A stretch of DNA of 64,000 nt from Catenulispora acidiphila DSM 44928 (GTDB lineage: Bacteria; Actinomycetota; Actinomycetes; Streptomycetales; Catenulisporaceae), in contig NC_013131.1 of NCBI RefSeq assembly GCF_000024025.1, positions 3,534,001 through 3,598,000 of the forward strand, written 5' to 3'. Below, piece by piece: positions 18,663 to 27,174 of the stretch; positions within the stretch are counted from its first letter, which is position 1, and every line of letters begins with the position of its first letter. Position numbers and translations under genes: made by a program. A model generated the notes under the pieces. The model saw nothing but the letters and a program-made list of their open reading frames with translations, had not been told where the DNA came from and ran no database searches.

Positions 18663-19553
18663 ATGGCTGCTTTCACACGACGAACACAGGTGGTCGCGGC
18701 TCTTCTCGGACTGGCGGCGGCGACCGCGGTGAGCGGATGCGCGAGCGTCGGCGACGTGTCGGTGCCACCGTCCACGTCCTCGGTGTCCGAACCGGTCGTG
18801 ACGGTCTCGCCCGGTCAGGCGGTCGTCAACTTCACGTTCGCAGGTTCGGGAACGATGGCCGCCACGCCCGCCACCCTGAACCAGGAACTGGCCATCCTCA
18901 AACAACGCGTCAGCGCGCAGAAGCTGGACGGCACCACGGTCGCCGTCGCCCCCGACGGACGCGGCATCGAGGTGCGAGGCCCGGCCGCCGACAAGGCCGA
19001 GCTGCTGATGCTGGGACGCGCCGGCGTCCTGGAGTTCCGGCCGGTCCTCACCACCGACGCCGGGAGCGCCGCCACCGCCGGGTCGGCGCCGCAGAGTGTG
19101 TCCGGCGCGGTGTGGAAGCAGTTCACGATGCTCGACTGCAAAAACACGCAGCCGACCGATGCGAAGCCGAGCGCGCAGATCGCCGCCTGCCAGAGCGACG
19201 GCTCGCAGAAGTTCGTCCTGGACGCCGCGGCGGTCAGCGGGGCGGCGGTCAGCGCGGCCGGCGCGGCGAGCGGTCCGGCGGGGACGTGGCAGGTGAACGT
19301 CACCCTCACCAGCCAGGGCGCCGCGCAGTTCGCTCAGCTGACCACCCGGCTGGCCGGGACCGGCGGCGCGGTCGCGATCACCGTGGACGGGATCGTCTAC
19401 TCGGCGCCGATGATCCAGGACCCCATCACCGACGGCGCCATGCTGATCAGCGGTGGTTTCACGCAGCCGACGGCGCAGAGCCTGGCCGCGATTCTGCAAA
19501 GCGGCACGCTGCCGGTGCCGCTGAGCATGACCTCGGTCGGCACCGCGGGCTGA
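18663..19553 (+). CDS. Lipoprotein with SecD P1-head-like domain
   Basis: A 296-residue predicted lipoprotein: a short positively charged N-terminus, a hydrophobic stretch and the lipobox AVSG-C26. The mature part resembles the periplasmic P1-head region of SecD. It has NFTFAGSGT..., then ELAILKQRVSAQKLDGTTVAVAPDGRGIEVRGP (ferredoxin-like half), AELLMLGRAGVLEFRPV, and later VNVTLTSQGAAQFAQLTTRLAG...ITVDGIVYSAPMI. There are no transmembrane translocon helices, so it is not SecD itself. Actinobacteria have several such stand-alone head lipoproteins of unknown role. It starts behind GGAGGGGGAAAG, 58 bp after the preceding secreted protein gene. Confidence 0.8.
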   Translation: MAAFTRRTQVVAALLGLAAATAVSGCASVGDVSVPPSTSSVSEPVVTVSPGQAVVNFTFAGSGTMAATPATLNQELAILKQRVSAQKLDGTTVAVAPDGRGIEVRGPAADKAELLMLGRAGVLEFRPVLTTDAGSAATAGSAPQSVSGAVWKQFTMLDCKNTQPTDAKPSAQIAACQSDGSQKFVLDAAAVSGAAVSAAGAASGPAGTWQVNVTLTSQGAAQFAQLTTRLAGTGGAVAITVDGIVYSAPMIQDPITDGAMLISGGFTQPTAQSLAAILQSGTLPVPLSMTSVGTAG

Positions 19554-19594
19554 CGGCGCGGCCCCCGTCGTGCGAGGGCGGTTGCAAGCCGTGA

Positions 19595-20755
19595 CTACAA
19601 CCCCAGCGACTTGGCGACCACCGACTTCATCACCTCGCTCGTGCCGCCGTAGATCCGGAACACGCGGTTGTCGGTGTAGAGCTTGGCGATCGGGAATTCC
19701 AGCATGTAGCCGTAGCCGCCGTGCAGCTGCAGGCACTTGTCGATGACCCGGCCGGCCATCTCAGTGGTGAACAGCTTCACCGACGCGGCGTCGGCGACCG
19801 ACAGCTCGTCGGCCTCGTACAGGTCCATCGCGCGGTCGATCATCGCCTGTCCGGCGCTGACTTCCGAGGAGCATTCGGCGAGCACGAATTTCGTGTTCTG
19901 GAACGAGGCGACCGGCGTGCCGAAGACGTCGCGCTCCTTGGTGTAGCCGATCGCGAACTGGATGGCGGCGTCGGCGGCGGCCACCGCGGACACCGCGATG
20001 CCCAGGCGCTCGGGAATCAGGTTGTGGGTCAGGTAGGAGAAGGCCTTGCCCTCCTCGCCGAGCAGGTCCTCGACCGGGACCTTCACGTCGGTGAAGGACA
20101 GCTCGGCGGTGTCGGAGGTGCGCAGGCCGATCTTTTCCAGCTTGCGGCCGACCACGTAGCCCTCGGACTTGGTGTCCACGACCAGGATCGACAGGCCGGC
20201 GCGGCGGTTGTCCGGGTCGTGCGGCGCGGTGCGCGCCACCACCAGGACGCGGTCGGCCAGCACGCCGCCGGTGATGAAGGTCTTGGCGCCGTTGAGGACG
20301 TAGTGCGTTCCGTCCTCCGACAGCTTCGCAGTGGTCTTGATGCCCGCCAGGTCGCTGCCGGTACCCGGCTCGGTCATGGCGATCGCGGTCATCATCGCGC
20401 CGGAGACGAAGTCCGGCAGCCAGCGCTGCTTCTGCTTGGCGTCGGCGAACTCCATCAGGTACGGCAACACCAGTCCGGTGTGCACCGAGGAGCCGCCGAA
20501 GCTCACGCCGGCGCGCATCAGCTCCTCGGTGGTGACGGCCTGGTACTTGAAGCCGTTGGCCTCGCCGGCGCCGCCGTACTCCTCGGGCACCTCGATGCCG
20601 AACAGGCCCAGCTCGCCGAGCCGGTAGTAGAACTCGCGCGGGGCGTGTCCCCGCTTCTCCCATTCGGGGTAGACCGGGACGACCTCCTCGGCGATGAAAT
20701 CCCTGATCATCTCGCGGAAGGCCTCGTGGTCTTCGGTGTAGACGGAACGGCGCAC
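19595..20755 (-). CDS. Acyl-CoA dehydrogenase
   Basis: A 386-residue flavoprotein of the ACAD family. The N-terminal helical domain is followed by AMTEPGTGSD (residues ~126-135, FAD/substrate loop), then LNGAKTFITGG and the C-terminal motifs LQLHGGYGYM and RIYGGTSEVMKSVVAKSLGL. The position usually holding the catalytic Glu near the C-terminus is Gly (YGGT). This is the long-chain-type arrangement, in which the base lies earlier; here IPERLGIA places Glu249 in that role. It oxidises an acyl-CoA to the 2-enoyl-CoA using ETF. It is divergent from a PadR gene, with a dyad between the two starts. PadR may therefore control it. Confidence 0.9.
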   Translation of the reverse strand: MRRSVYTEDHEAFREMIRDFIAEEVVPVYPEWEKRGHAPREFYYRLGELGLFGIEVPEEYGGAGEANGFKYQAVTTEELMRAGVSFGGSSVHTGLVLPYLMEFADAKQKQRWLPDFVSGAMMTAIAMTEPGTGSDLAGIKTTAKLSEDGTHYVLNGAKTFITGGVLADRVLVVARTAPHDPDNRRAGLSILVVDTKSEGYVVGRKLEKIGLRTSDTAELSFTDVKVPVEDLLGEEGKAFSYLTHNLIPERLGIAVSAVAAADAAIQFAIGYTKERDVFGTPVASFQNTKFVLAECSSEVSAGQAMIDRAMDLYEADELSVADAASVKLFTTEMAGRVIDKCLQLHGGYGYMLEFPIAKLYTDNRVFRIYGGTSEVMKSVVAKSLGL

Positions 20756-20842
20756 GGTGGGTGTCTCCTGTCGTCGGGCTCGGCGGCTCCCTTCAGCTTC
20801 GCGGTCGGCGCGGCGCGGGGCTAGTCGGGGAGGTTGCCGCGT

Positions 20843-20876
20843 ATTACTCGCCGACGTATATTTGCCGACGAGTAAT
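20843..20876. promoter_or_regulatory. PadR-type operator (inverted repeat)
   Basis: ATTACTCG (20843-20850) and CGAGTAAT (20869-20876) form a perfect 8-bp dyad with an 18-bp spacer, only 18 bp upstream of the PadR start and between two divergent genes. The size, AT content and placement fit an autoregulatory PadR operator. Confidence 0.65.
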
Positions 20877-20893
20877 CACGAGACGAGGAACCC

Positions 20894-21541
20894 GTGGCCA
20901 CCAAACGCAAGGTCGACAACCTGCTCGCGCTCGCGGTGCTGGCCACCGTCGTCCAGCGGCCGATGCACCGCTACGAGATCGCCTCGCTGATCCGCGCCCA
21001 CGGCAAGGACCAGCAGATGGACGTCAAATGGGGGTCGCTGTACACGGTCGTGCAGAACCTCGCCAAGCACGGGTTCCTGGAAGTCGTCGGGACCAGCCGG
21101 CAGGGCGCGCGCCCGGAGCGGACCGTCTATGAGATCACCGATGCCGGAAAGCAGGAGCTGACGGACTGGACCCGCGAGCTGATCGGCACGCCCGCCCCGG
21201 AGCACACGCACTTCGCCGCCGGGCTGTCGGTCCAGATGATCCTGCCGCCGGCCGAGGTCACGGAGCTGCTTCAGGCACGGCTCGCAGCGCTGGAGGAGGG
21301 GATCAGCGCGCGCAAGCACGCGCTGGCCAAGACGCTGGAGACCGTGCCGCGGCTGTTCCTCGTCGAGGACGAGTACGCCCTGGCGATGGTCGAGGCCGAG
21401 GCGGCGTGGGTGCGCGGACTGCTGGGGGAGCTGACCTCCGGCACGTTCCCGGACCTGGACGCCTGGCGCGGCTTTCACGAAGGCGCCGGGTGGCCCGCGG
21501 AAATGCTCGAACTCCACGAAAGGGGTTCGAGCCTGGACTAG
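20894..21541 (+). CDS. PadR family transcriptional regulator
   Basis: A 215-residue PadR protein. The winged helix spans residues ~8-85: LLALAVLATVVQRPMHRYEIASLIRAHGKD, then WGSLYTVVQNLAKHGFLEVV (recognition helix) and RTVYEITDAGKQELTDWTREL (wing). The C-terminal helices form the dimerisation arm. The start is GTG at 20894 with GAGGA four bases before it. PadR repressors typically answer phenolic or hydrophobic compounds. Candidate targets are the divergent acyl-CoA dehydrogenase and the FAD monooxygenase 175 bp downstream. Confidence 0.9.
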   Translation: MATKRKVDNLLALAVLATVVQRPMHRYEIASLIRAHGKDQQMDVKWGSLYTVVQNLAKHGFLEVVGTSRQGARPERTVYEITDAGKQELTDWTRELIGTPAPEHTHFAAGLSVQMILPPAEVTELLQARLAALEEGISARKHALAKTLETVPRLFLVEDEYALAMVEAEAAWVRGLLGELTSGTFPDLDAWRGFHEGAGWPAEMLELHERGSSLD

Positions 21542-21716
21542 CGAAGAATCCCGGCGGCGATGCGCCAACACCGCCGCCGGGACCTGCTCTCGAACCGACG
21601 TCCGCACGGGCGGATCCCGGCCACGAGGTGCCGACCCCAGGATAACGGGAGGCCTTCCGGGCGTGACGTCGGCGCCGCGACACGCGGCGCATCATCACGC
21701 ACTGCGGAGGGATCCC

Positions 21717-22916
21717 ATGTCCACAGCACAGAAAACCCGTACCGCGCTGGTCATCGGCGGCGGCATCGCCGGTCCCGTGACGGCCACGGCGCTGCACAAG
21801 GCCGGCATCCAGGCCATTGTCTATGAGGCGCACGCCGAACTCGGCGAGGGCATCGGCGGCGGCCTCGCGCTCGCCCCGAACGGCATGGCAGCGCTGGACA
21901 CCATCGGCGTCGGCGACGCGGTCCGCGCCGCGGCCACCCCGATCGCCGGCACCCGGATGGCGATCGACGGCAAAATCCACGAGCTGCCGAGCCTGGCCGG
22001 CGTCGAGCCGCTGCAGATCGTCGGCCGCGGCGACCTGCACCGGCTGCTGCGAGAGCGCGCGCTCGAGGCAGGCGTCGGCTTCGAGTACGGCAAGCGCCTG
22101 ATCGAGGCCACCGAGACCGCCGACGGCGTCGAAGCCCGATTCGCCGACGGCACAACGGCTTCCGCCGACGTCCTGATCGGCGCCGACGGCGTGCGCTCGA
22201 CAGTACGAACCCTGATAGACCCGGCAGCCCCCGGCGCGGACTACACCGGACTGCTCAGCTTCCAGGGCTACGTCGACGCCGCCCCCGACCTCGACGTCGA
22301 ACCGGGCATGATGACGTTCGCATTCGGCAAGCGCGCCTACTACCTGTACTGGAAGCAGGCCGACGGGCGGCTGACGTGGGGCGCCAACCTCCCGTCCAAG
22401 ACCTACATGTCCCTGACCGAAGCCCGCGCGATCCCCGCCGACAAGTGGCTCCGCCGCCTCCGCGACACCTACCGCGACGACACCCCCGGCCACCTCCTCG
22501 CCGACCGCACCACCCCCGACACCCTCGACATCACCGGCGCCATCCACATCATGCCGCCCGTCCCCCACTGGCACACCGCCCGCGTGGCCCTGGTCGGCGA
22601 CGCCGTCCACGCCCCCTCCAACAGCACCGGCCAAGGCGCCTCCCTAGCCATCGAAAGCGCACTCCACCTAGCACGCACCCTCCGCGACATCCCCAACCCC
22701 GCCACCGCCTTCGCCACCTACGAAACCCTCCGCCGCCCCCGCGTCGAACGCATCACCAAACGCGGCGCCCGCACGAACCGCAAGAAGACACCAGGCCCAC
22801 TCGGCCGCAAGGTGATGCACGCAACCATGCCGCTGTTCTTCAAACTGATGAACTTCGACAAGGTACTGGGCTGGGAGCAGCGATACCGGATCGACTGGGA
22901 GGCACCGGTGCGCTGA
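21717..22916 (+). CDS. FAD-dependent monooxygenase (PHBH-fold aromatic hydroxylase type)
   Basis: A 399-residue group A flavoprotein monooxygenase. The Rossmann motif GGGIAGP is at residues 14-20. The mid-chain VLIGADGVRSTVR holds the DG motif, which contacts both FAD and NAD(P)H. GD(A) is in LVGDAVHAPSNSTGQGASLAIESALHLA (~292-320). It hydroxylates or epoxidises an aromatic or polyketide-like substrate. The ATG at 21717 has GGAGG upstream and is preferred over a GTG at 21663. The PadR gene lies just before it in the same direction, which suggests induction by the substrate. The closest annotation styles are TetX/PgaE-like monooxygenase, and a detoxification role is equally possible. Confidence 0.85.
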   Translation: MSTAQKTRTALVIGGGIAGPVTATALHKAGIQAIVYEAHAELGEGIGGGLALAPNGMAALDTIGVGDAVRAAATPIAGTRMAIDGKIHELPSLAGVEPLQIVGRGDLHRLLRERALEAGVGFEYGKRLIEATETADGVEARFADGTTASADVLIGADGVRSTVRTLIDPAAPGADYTGLLSFQGYVDAAPDLDVEPGMMTFAFGKRAYYLYWKQADGRLTWGANLPSKTYMSLTEARAIPADKWLRRLRDTYRDDTPGHLLADRTTPDTLDITGAIHIMPPVPHWHTARVALVGDAVHAPSNSTGQGASLAIESALHLARTLRDIPNPATAFATYETLRRPRVERITKRGARTNRKKTPGPLGRKVMHATMPLFFKLMNFDKVLGWEQRYRIDWEAPVR

Positions 22917-22954
22917 GGATGCGCGGGCACGAATGGCACGGCGGCGGATGATTG

Positions 22955-23430
22955 AGAGCCTGCGATCCGCCGCCTGCCACCCGCGACGGGCTGCCCATGA
23001 TCGCGAGCCTGATGCCTGCGAACTCGGACCGGCCGCCTGCCACTGGCGATCAGCCGCCTGCGAACTGCGGCCTGCCACCCGCGATCGGTGGCCACCTGCG
23101 ATCGGCTGCTACCAACTATCTGCCGCCTGCGATCGCCTGCCGCCAGCTATCTGCGGTCTGCCACCTGCGATCCGGGGTCTGCCACCTGCGATCGGCTGCC
23201 ACCAGCTATCTACCGCCTGCCATCGGCGGTCTGCCGCTGCGATTGTCTGCCTGCTGCCTGCTGCCTGCTGCCTGCTGCCTGCTGCCTGCTGCCTGCTGCC
23301 TGCTGCCTGCTGCCTGCTGCCTGGGATCTGCGATCAGCCATCTGCGATTCCGAGGCTGCCGCCCGCGATCTTGCCGGCTGTCTGCCGCTGGCGATTCGCG
23401 AGCGGCTGCGGTCTCGCCGGGCGGTGCGCT
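22955..23430. repeat. Degenerate tandem repeat tract between convergent genes
   Basis: This ~475-bp stretch has no convincing gene. It is built from diverged copies of a ~30-bp unit resembling cctgcgatcggctgccacc plus agctatctgccg. The blocks 23101-23130 and 23191-23220 are nearly identical and lie exactly 90 bp apart; weaker copies occur at 23132-23161 and upstream to about 22962. The long open frames here arise because the repeats avoid stops. It lies between the monooxygenase and GlxA genes. Confidence 0.75.
23247..23323. repeat. Exact 7-bp microsatellite, (CTGCCTG) x 11
   Basis: Eleven uninterrupted copies of the heptamer CTGCCTG (77 bp) are embedded in the degenerate repeat tract. Perfect copy identity implies recent expansion, and copy number is likely to vary between strains. 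Since 7 is not a multiple of 3, each 21 bp spells the same seven residues in rotated frames, so all three frames stay open here. Confidence 0.95.
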
Positions 23431-23468
23431 TGGTGTGCGCTTATCTCTGGTGTGGCTGCCTGAGCTGG

Positions 23469-24437
23469 TCAGGCTCCTGATTCTTCTCGCCGGGTCGTCG
23501 TGAAGCGGGTCCGGTACTCGCTTGGGGTTGTTCCCAGGTGTTTGGCGAAGACGCGGCGGAGGGTTTCGTCGCTGCCCAGGCCGCTGGTGCGGGCGGCGGT
23601 GGTGACGGTGTGGCCGGTGAGGAGGAGGTGCCGGGCTCGGTCGAGGCGGACGGTTTCCAGCCAGCGGGCGGGGGTGGTGTTGAGTTCGGTGTGGAACAGG
23701 CGGGTGAGGTGGCGGGGGCTGACGGCGGCGCGGGATGCCATGGCGGGGAGGGTGTGGTCGGCGGCGGGGTCGGCCAGGACGGCGGCGATCAGGGTGCGGA
23801 GGGTGTCGGTGTGCGGGGGTGGGGTGGTCAGGGCGGTGGAGAACTGGGATTGGCCGCCGGGGCGTTGGAGGAAGACCACGAGTTCGCGGGCGACGGCGCG
23901 TGCCGCGTCGGCGCCGTGGTCCTCCTCGACCAGGGCCAGGGTCAGGTCGATGCCGGCGCTGATGCCCGCTGAGGTGACATAGCGGCCGTCGCGGATGTGG
24001 ATCGCGTCCGGTTCGACGTGGACGCGCGGGTAGCTGCGGGCCAGGCGTTCGGCGTGACGCCAGTGGGTCGTCGCACGGCGGTCGTCGAGCAGGCCCAGTT
24101 CTGCCAGGGCGAAGGCGCCGGTGCACACCGATGCGACGCGTGGAGCGGAGTCAGCCACCTCGGCGATCGTGTCCAGGAGCTTGAGCTCGATCGGCTGCTC
24201 GGCGAGTCGATCGCCGCCAGCGACCAGGACCGTGTCGAGCGCTCCGGCGTCGGCGGCGGTCACCGAGCCAGTCAGCGCCAGCCCGCTTGACGTGGCGACC
24301 GAACCGCCGCGCGGCGAGACCAGCACCAGCTCATAAGGCTCCGCGACGCGTCCCGCCTGGTGCAGCACCTCCGACGGGCCGCTGACGTCCAGCATCGTGA
24401 CTCCGTCGAAAACCACGAGCCCGGCCCGGTGCCTCAT
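23469..24437 (-). CDS. GlxA family transcriptional regulator (DJ-1/PfpI plus AraC HTH)
   Basis: A 322-residue regulator. Residues 1-~190 form a DJ-1/PfpI domain beginning LVVFDGVTMLDVSGPSEVL, with the elbow SVCTGAFALAELGLL. The C-terminal ~100 residues carry two AraC helix-turn-helices (MASRAAVSPRHLTRLF and TTAARTSGLGSDETLRRVF). The start is taken at the ATG 24437, where the DJ-1 fold begins; an upstream ATG at 24536 would run through the divergent gene's start. GlxA proteins commonly lie beside an HD-domain protein gene, as here. The effector is unknown. Confidence 0.9.
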   Translation of the reverse strand: MRHRAGLVVFDGVTMLDVSGPSEVLHQAGRVAEPYELVLVSPRGGSVATSSGLALTGSVTAADAGALDTVLVAGGDRLAEQPIELKLLDTIAEVADSAPRVASVCTGAFALAELGLLDDRRATTHWRHAERLARSYPRVHVEPDAIHIRDGRYVTSAGISAGIDLTLALVEEDHGADAARAVARELVVFLQRPGGQSQFSTALTTPPPHTDTLRTLIAAVLADPAADHTLPAMASRAAVSPRHLTRLFHTELNTTPARWLETVRLDRARHLLLTGHTVTTAARTSGLGSDETLRRVFAKHLGTTPSEYRTRFTTTRREESGA

Positions 24438-24507
24438 GGCCAGATCTGTGGGGTATGTGGCTGAAAGGACATGGCTCCACCCTACGCCGCCCGGCGAGGC
24501 TGGACTC

Positions 24508-25152
24508 ATGACCACCACCACCACGATCGCCGGCATCCCGATCCCCGACAGCGCCCTCGCCCGCGAGGCGACCGACCTGGTCCGCGACGCCGCCTCACCG
24601 CTGCTGTTCCACCACTCCCGCCGCGTGTTCCTGTGGGGCGCGCTGCGCGGCCGCGACCAAGGCCTCGCCTTCGATCCCGAGCTCCTCTACGTCGGCGCGC
24701 TGTTCCACGACCTCGGCCTGACGCCGCGCTTCGCCCGCGCCGACCAGCGCTTCGAGCTCGACGGCGCCGACGAGGCGCGCCGCTTCCTGACCGCGCACGG
24801 CATCGCCGCCGAGCCCGCCGACCGGGTCTGGACCGCCATCGCCCTGCACACCACCCCCGAGATCCCGCTTCACATGGCGCCGGAGATCGCCCTGGTCACC
24901 CGCGGCGTCGAGCTGGACGTCCTGGGCCTGGGCTACGCCGCACTCCCGGACGCCGAGCGGGACGCCGTCGTGGCAGCCCACCCACGTCCGGACTTCAAGA
25001 ACCAGATCCTCGCCGCCTTCACCGAAGGCATCCGCGACCGTCCCGACACCACCTTCGGCAACGTCAAGGCAGACGTGCTGGAACACTTCGTCCCCGGCTT
25101 CGTCCGCGGCGACTTCGTCGAAGTGATTAAGAACTCTGACTGGCCGGAGTGA
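24508..25152 (+). CDS. HD domain protein (cyanamide hydratase-like)
   Basis: A 214-residue HD-superfamily phosphohydrolase/hydratase-like protein. Metal ligands are visible: HHSRR (His36), the paired LFHDLGL (His67-Asp68) and a later HTTPE (~118). The family includes fungal and bacterial cyanamide/nitrile hydratase-like enzymes and many uncharacterised members. The ATG at 24508 begins the conserved part; longer in-frame starts overlap the regulator. It is divergent from the GlxA regulator, separated by only 70 bp, and so is probably its target. Confidence 0.8.
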   Translation: MTTTTTIAGIPIPDSALAREATDLVRDAASPLLFHHSRRVFLWGALRGRDQGLAFDPELLYVGALFHDLGLTPRFARADQRFELDGADEARRFLTAHGIAAEPADRVWTAIALHTTPEIPLHMAPEIALVTRGVELDVLGLGYAALPDAERDAVVAAHPRPDFKNQILAAFTEGIRDRPDTTFGNVKADVLEHFVPGFVRGDFVEVIKNSDWPE

Positions 25153-25165
25153 CAAAGGGTGGCGG

Positions 25166-26125
25166 CTAGAGAACCACAACCGTCTTGCCACGAGCCCCGC
25201 CGCCGGCATTACGTGCCAACGCCTCGGGCACCTCGTCCAAGGTGACGGTCCGCTCGATCGGGACCGTGACCCGCCCGGAGGCGACCTCATCAGTGATGCG
25301 GGCAAGCAAATCAGGCTTGTCCCGCATCATGAAGTTGGTCACCGAGATCCGCTCGGAGGCGAGCAGCTCCGGCGAGGCGGTGAACGTCGCCGACACCGCC
25401 GAGCCGCCGTCCCGCACCAGGTCCGCGTACGCGGTGAACCGAGCCTGATCGCGCGTCAGATCGAGCAGTACGTCCACACCGTCGGGATGGCTCCCGCGTA
25501 CCAGCTCACTGACATCCTCGACACCGTAATCAATAGTCTGCGACGCACCGAGCCCGCGAATCCACGCGCCTGCCTCAGATCGTGCCGTCGCGATGACCTC
25601 AGCTCCCCGCGCCGCAGCCAGCTGCACCGCGAAAACCCCGACCCCGCCGGTCGCGCCGACGATCAGGATCGACTGTCCAGCGCGCAGCTCCACCAGCTCC
25701 ACAACACCGAGCGCCGTCATCCCCGCCGTGGGGAGCGCGGCGGCAACCTCCGCCGACAAGCCGTCCGGCGTGCGCAGCAAAGCGCCATGGCTGGGGGAGC
25801 CGCTGAGGACGGCGTACTCGGCGAACGTCCCACGACCCAACGGAGCGTCGAGAAACTGCCCGTGCACGAGATCCCCGACCACGAATCCATGTACTGACTC
25901 ACCCACCTCGACGACCCGCCCCGCACCGTCCACGCCCAGAACGAGCGGCTGCGTCGTGGGCAACGGCAACCGCCCCTGCGCGATGTCCAGGTCGATCGGA
26001 TTGATCGAGGCGGCGCTCAGCCGCACCAGAACCTCCTCCGGACCTGGACTCGCGCCCGGACCCGGTACCGGAAGCTCCGTCAGACCGGGTGTTCCCCCGA
26101 TTTCGGGTACTGCGATAGCACGCAT
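25166..26125 (-). CDS. NADP-dependent quinone oxidoreductase/zinc-free alcohol dehydrogenase (MDR family)
   Basis: A 319-residue medium-chain reductase. The N-terminal GroES-like domain has LVRLSAASINPIDLDIAQG and LVLGVDGAGRVVEVG. The nucleotide fold contains AGQSILIVGATGGVGVFAVQLA (GxxGGVG) and the dinucleotide edge EVIATARSEA. The catalytic and structural zinc cysteines of true alcohol dehydrogenases are absent, placing it with quinone/enone reductases. The start is ATG at 26125, with GGAGAG six bases upstream. It is divergent from a LysR gene with a T-N11-A dyad near that gene's start. It likely reduces electrophilic quinones or enones under LysR control. Confidence 0.9.
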   Translation of the reverse strand: MRAIAVPEIGGTPGLTELPVPGPGASPGPEEVLVRLSAASINPIDLDIAQGRLPLPTTQPLVLGVDGAGRVVEVGESVHGFVVGDLVHGQFLDAPLGRGTFAEYAVLSGSPSHGALLRTPDGLSAEVAAALPTAGMTALGVVELVELRAGQSILIVGATGGVGVFAVQLAAARGAEVIATARSEAGAWIRGLGASQTIDYGVEDVSELVRGSHPDGVDVLLDLTRDQARFTAYADLVRDGGSAVSATFTASPELLASERISVTNFMMRDKPDLLARITDEVASGRVTVPIERTVTLDEVPEALARNAGGGARGKTVVVL

Positions 26126-26229
26126 GGAGATCTCTCCTGTTCCTCGGCCCGCCCGGACACCGGCGGATCGTCGAACCCCAGTCAAGCCGCGCACCGAGCC
26201 GAGCTGAAGGACCGCTTCGGTCGCCTTTG

Positions 26230-26244
26230 ATACCGTGGCGGTAT
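26230..26244. promoter_or_regulatory. LysR-type dyad in the divergent promoter
   Basis: ATACC-N5-GGTAT is a perfect dyad and fits T-N11-A. It lies 15 bp upstream of the LysR start and 105 bp from the quinone reductase start, so binding would repress the regulator and could activate the reductase. Confidence 0.55.
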
Positions 26245-26259
26245 GAATGAGGCGGCGCC

Positions 26260-27174
26260 ATGAATGAGCTGGAGACGCGCCAGCTCCGCTACTTCGTCGC
26301 GGTGGCGGAGGAGCTGAACTTCGGGCGCGCGGCCGAGCGGCTCGGCATGGCGCAGCCGCCGCTGTCGCGAGCGATCCGCACCCTGGAGCGCCAGCTCGGC
26401 GTGGCACTGCTGGAGCGCACAACCCGCCGCGTGACGCTGACGCGCTCCGGCGAAGTGTTCCTGCGCGACGCCCGAACCGCGCTGGACGCGGTCAACGCAG
26501 CAGGACGGCGCGCGCAGCACGCAGGCGAAACCACGCCGCACCTGCGCGTCGCCCTGAAAGCGGACGTCGACGGCGGTCTGCTCCCGCGCATCCTGGAGGC
26601 GTACGCGGCGCAGCAGACCGGGCAACCGGCCGCGTTGGTCCTGGGACGCTACGGCGAACAATCGGCGGCGCTGCGCGACGGACGCGCCGACGTCGGCCTG
26701 CTGCTGGACCCGGCGGACCCCCGAGGTCTGGATTTCGAACCCTTGCGGGACGAGCCGTTCCGGGTAGCCGTCGCAGCCACCGATCCGCTGGCGACCCAAT
26801 CAGAGGTCTGTCTCGCCGACCTCGCGGGCCGCGTCATGCCCAACGGCGTGCCGGCGGATCAGGGTCCTGTTTCCGAGGACCAGTGCGCCCTGGTTCAGAC
26901 CGGCCCGGGTTCTCCCGCCTCCGACCTGCCCGAGATCTTCCGTCTCATCGAACTGGGCAGTATCGTCTGTTTCTTCCCTGTCTCGCTCACCGACCGGTAT
27001 CCGCGCCCTGACATCGTCTACCTCCCGGTCAAGGACCTGCGGCCGGCCACCCTCGCGGTCGCCTGGCCGCAAGACTCGCGCTCGCCGGCGGTGGCGGCGT
27101 TCGTGCGCGCCGCCACCGCGGTCGCGGCGGCCGACCGGCGGCTCAGGGGTGATAGATCTCCTGCAGCGCTGTGA
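26260..27174 (+). CDS. LysR family transcriptional regulator
   Basis: A 304-residue LTTR. The winged helix is ELETRQLRYFVAVAEELNFGRAAERLGMAQPPLSRAIRTLERQLG. The effector domain follows, with RADVGLLLDPADPRGLDFEPL marking the hinge strand. It is divergent from the quinone oxidoreductase gene and probably controls it. The last 32 bp overlap the 3' end of the convergent lipoprotein gene, so the two transcripts would be antisense at their ends. GAGG precedes the ATG at 26260. Confidence 0.9.
   Translation: MNELETRQLRYFVAVAEELNFGRAAERLGMAQPPLSRAIRTLERQLGVALLERTTRRVTLTRSGEVFLRDARTALDAVNAAGRRAQHAGETTPHLRVALKADVDGGLLPRILEAYAAQQTGQPAALVLGRYGEQSAALRDGRADVGLLLDPADPRGLDFEPLRDEPFRVAVAATDPLATQSEVCLADLAGRVMPNGVPADQGPVSEDQCALVQTGPGSPASDLPEIFRLIELGSIVCFFPVSLTDRYPRPDIVYLPVKDLRPATLAVAWPQDSRSPAVAAFVRAATAVAAADRRLRGDRSPAAL

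Noticed and set aside
22955-23430. CRISPR-like array
   Set aside because: The heptamer is uninterrupted with no spacers, and the 30-bp copies are diverged and unevenly spaced.
22933-23503. Cys-rich open frames with LLPAACC repeats in three frames
   Set aside because: All frames are open only because the 7-bp microsatellite has no stop word. There is no ribosome site or family match, and the surrounding repeats are diverged DNA.
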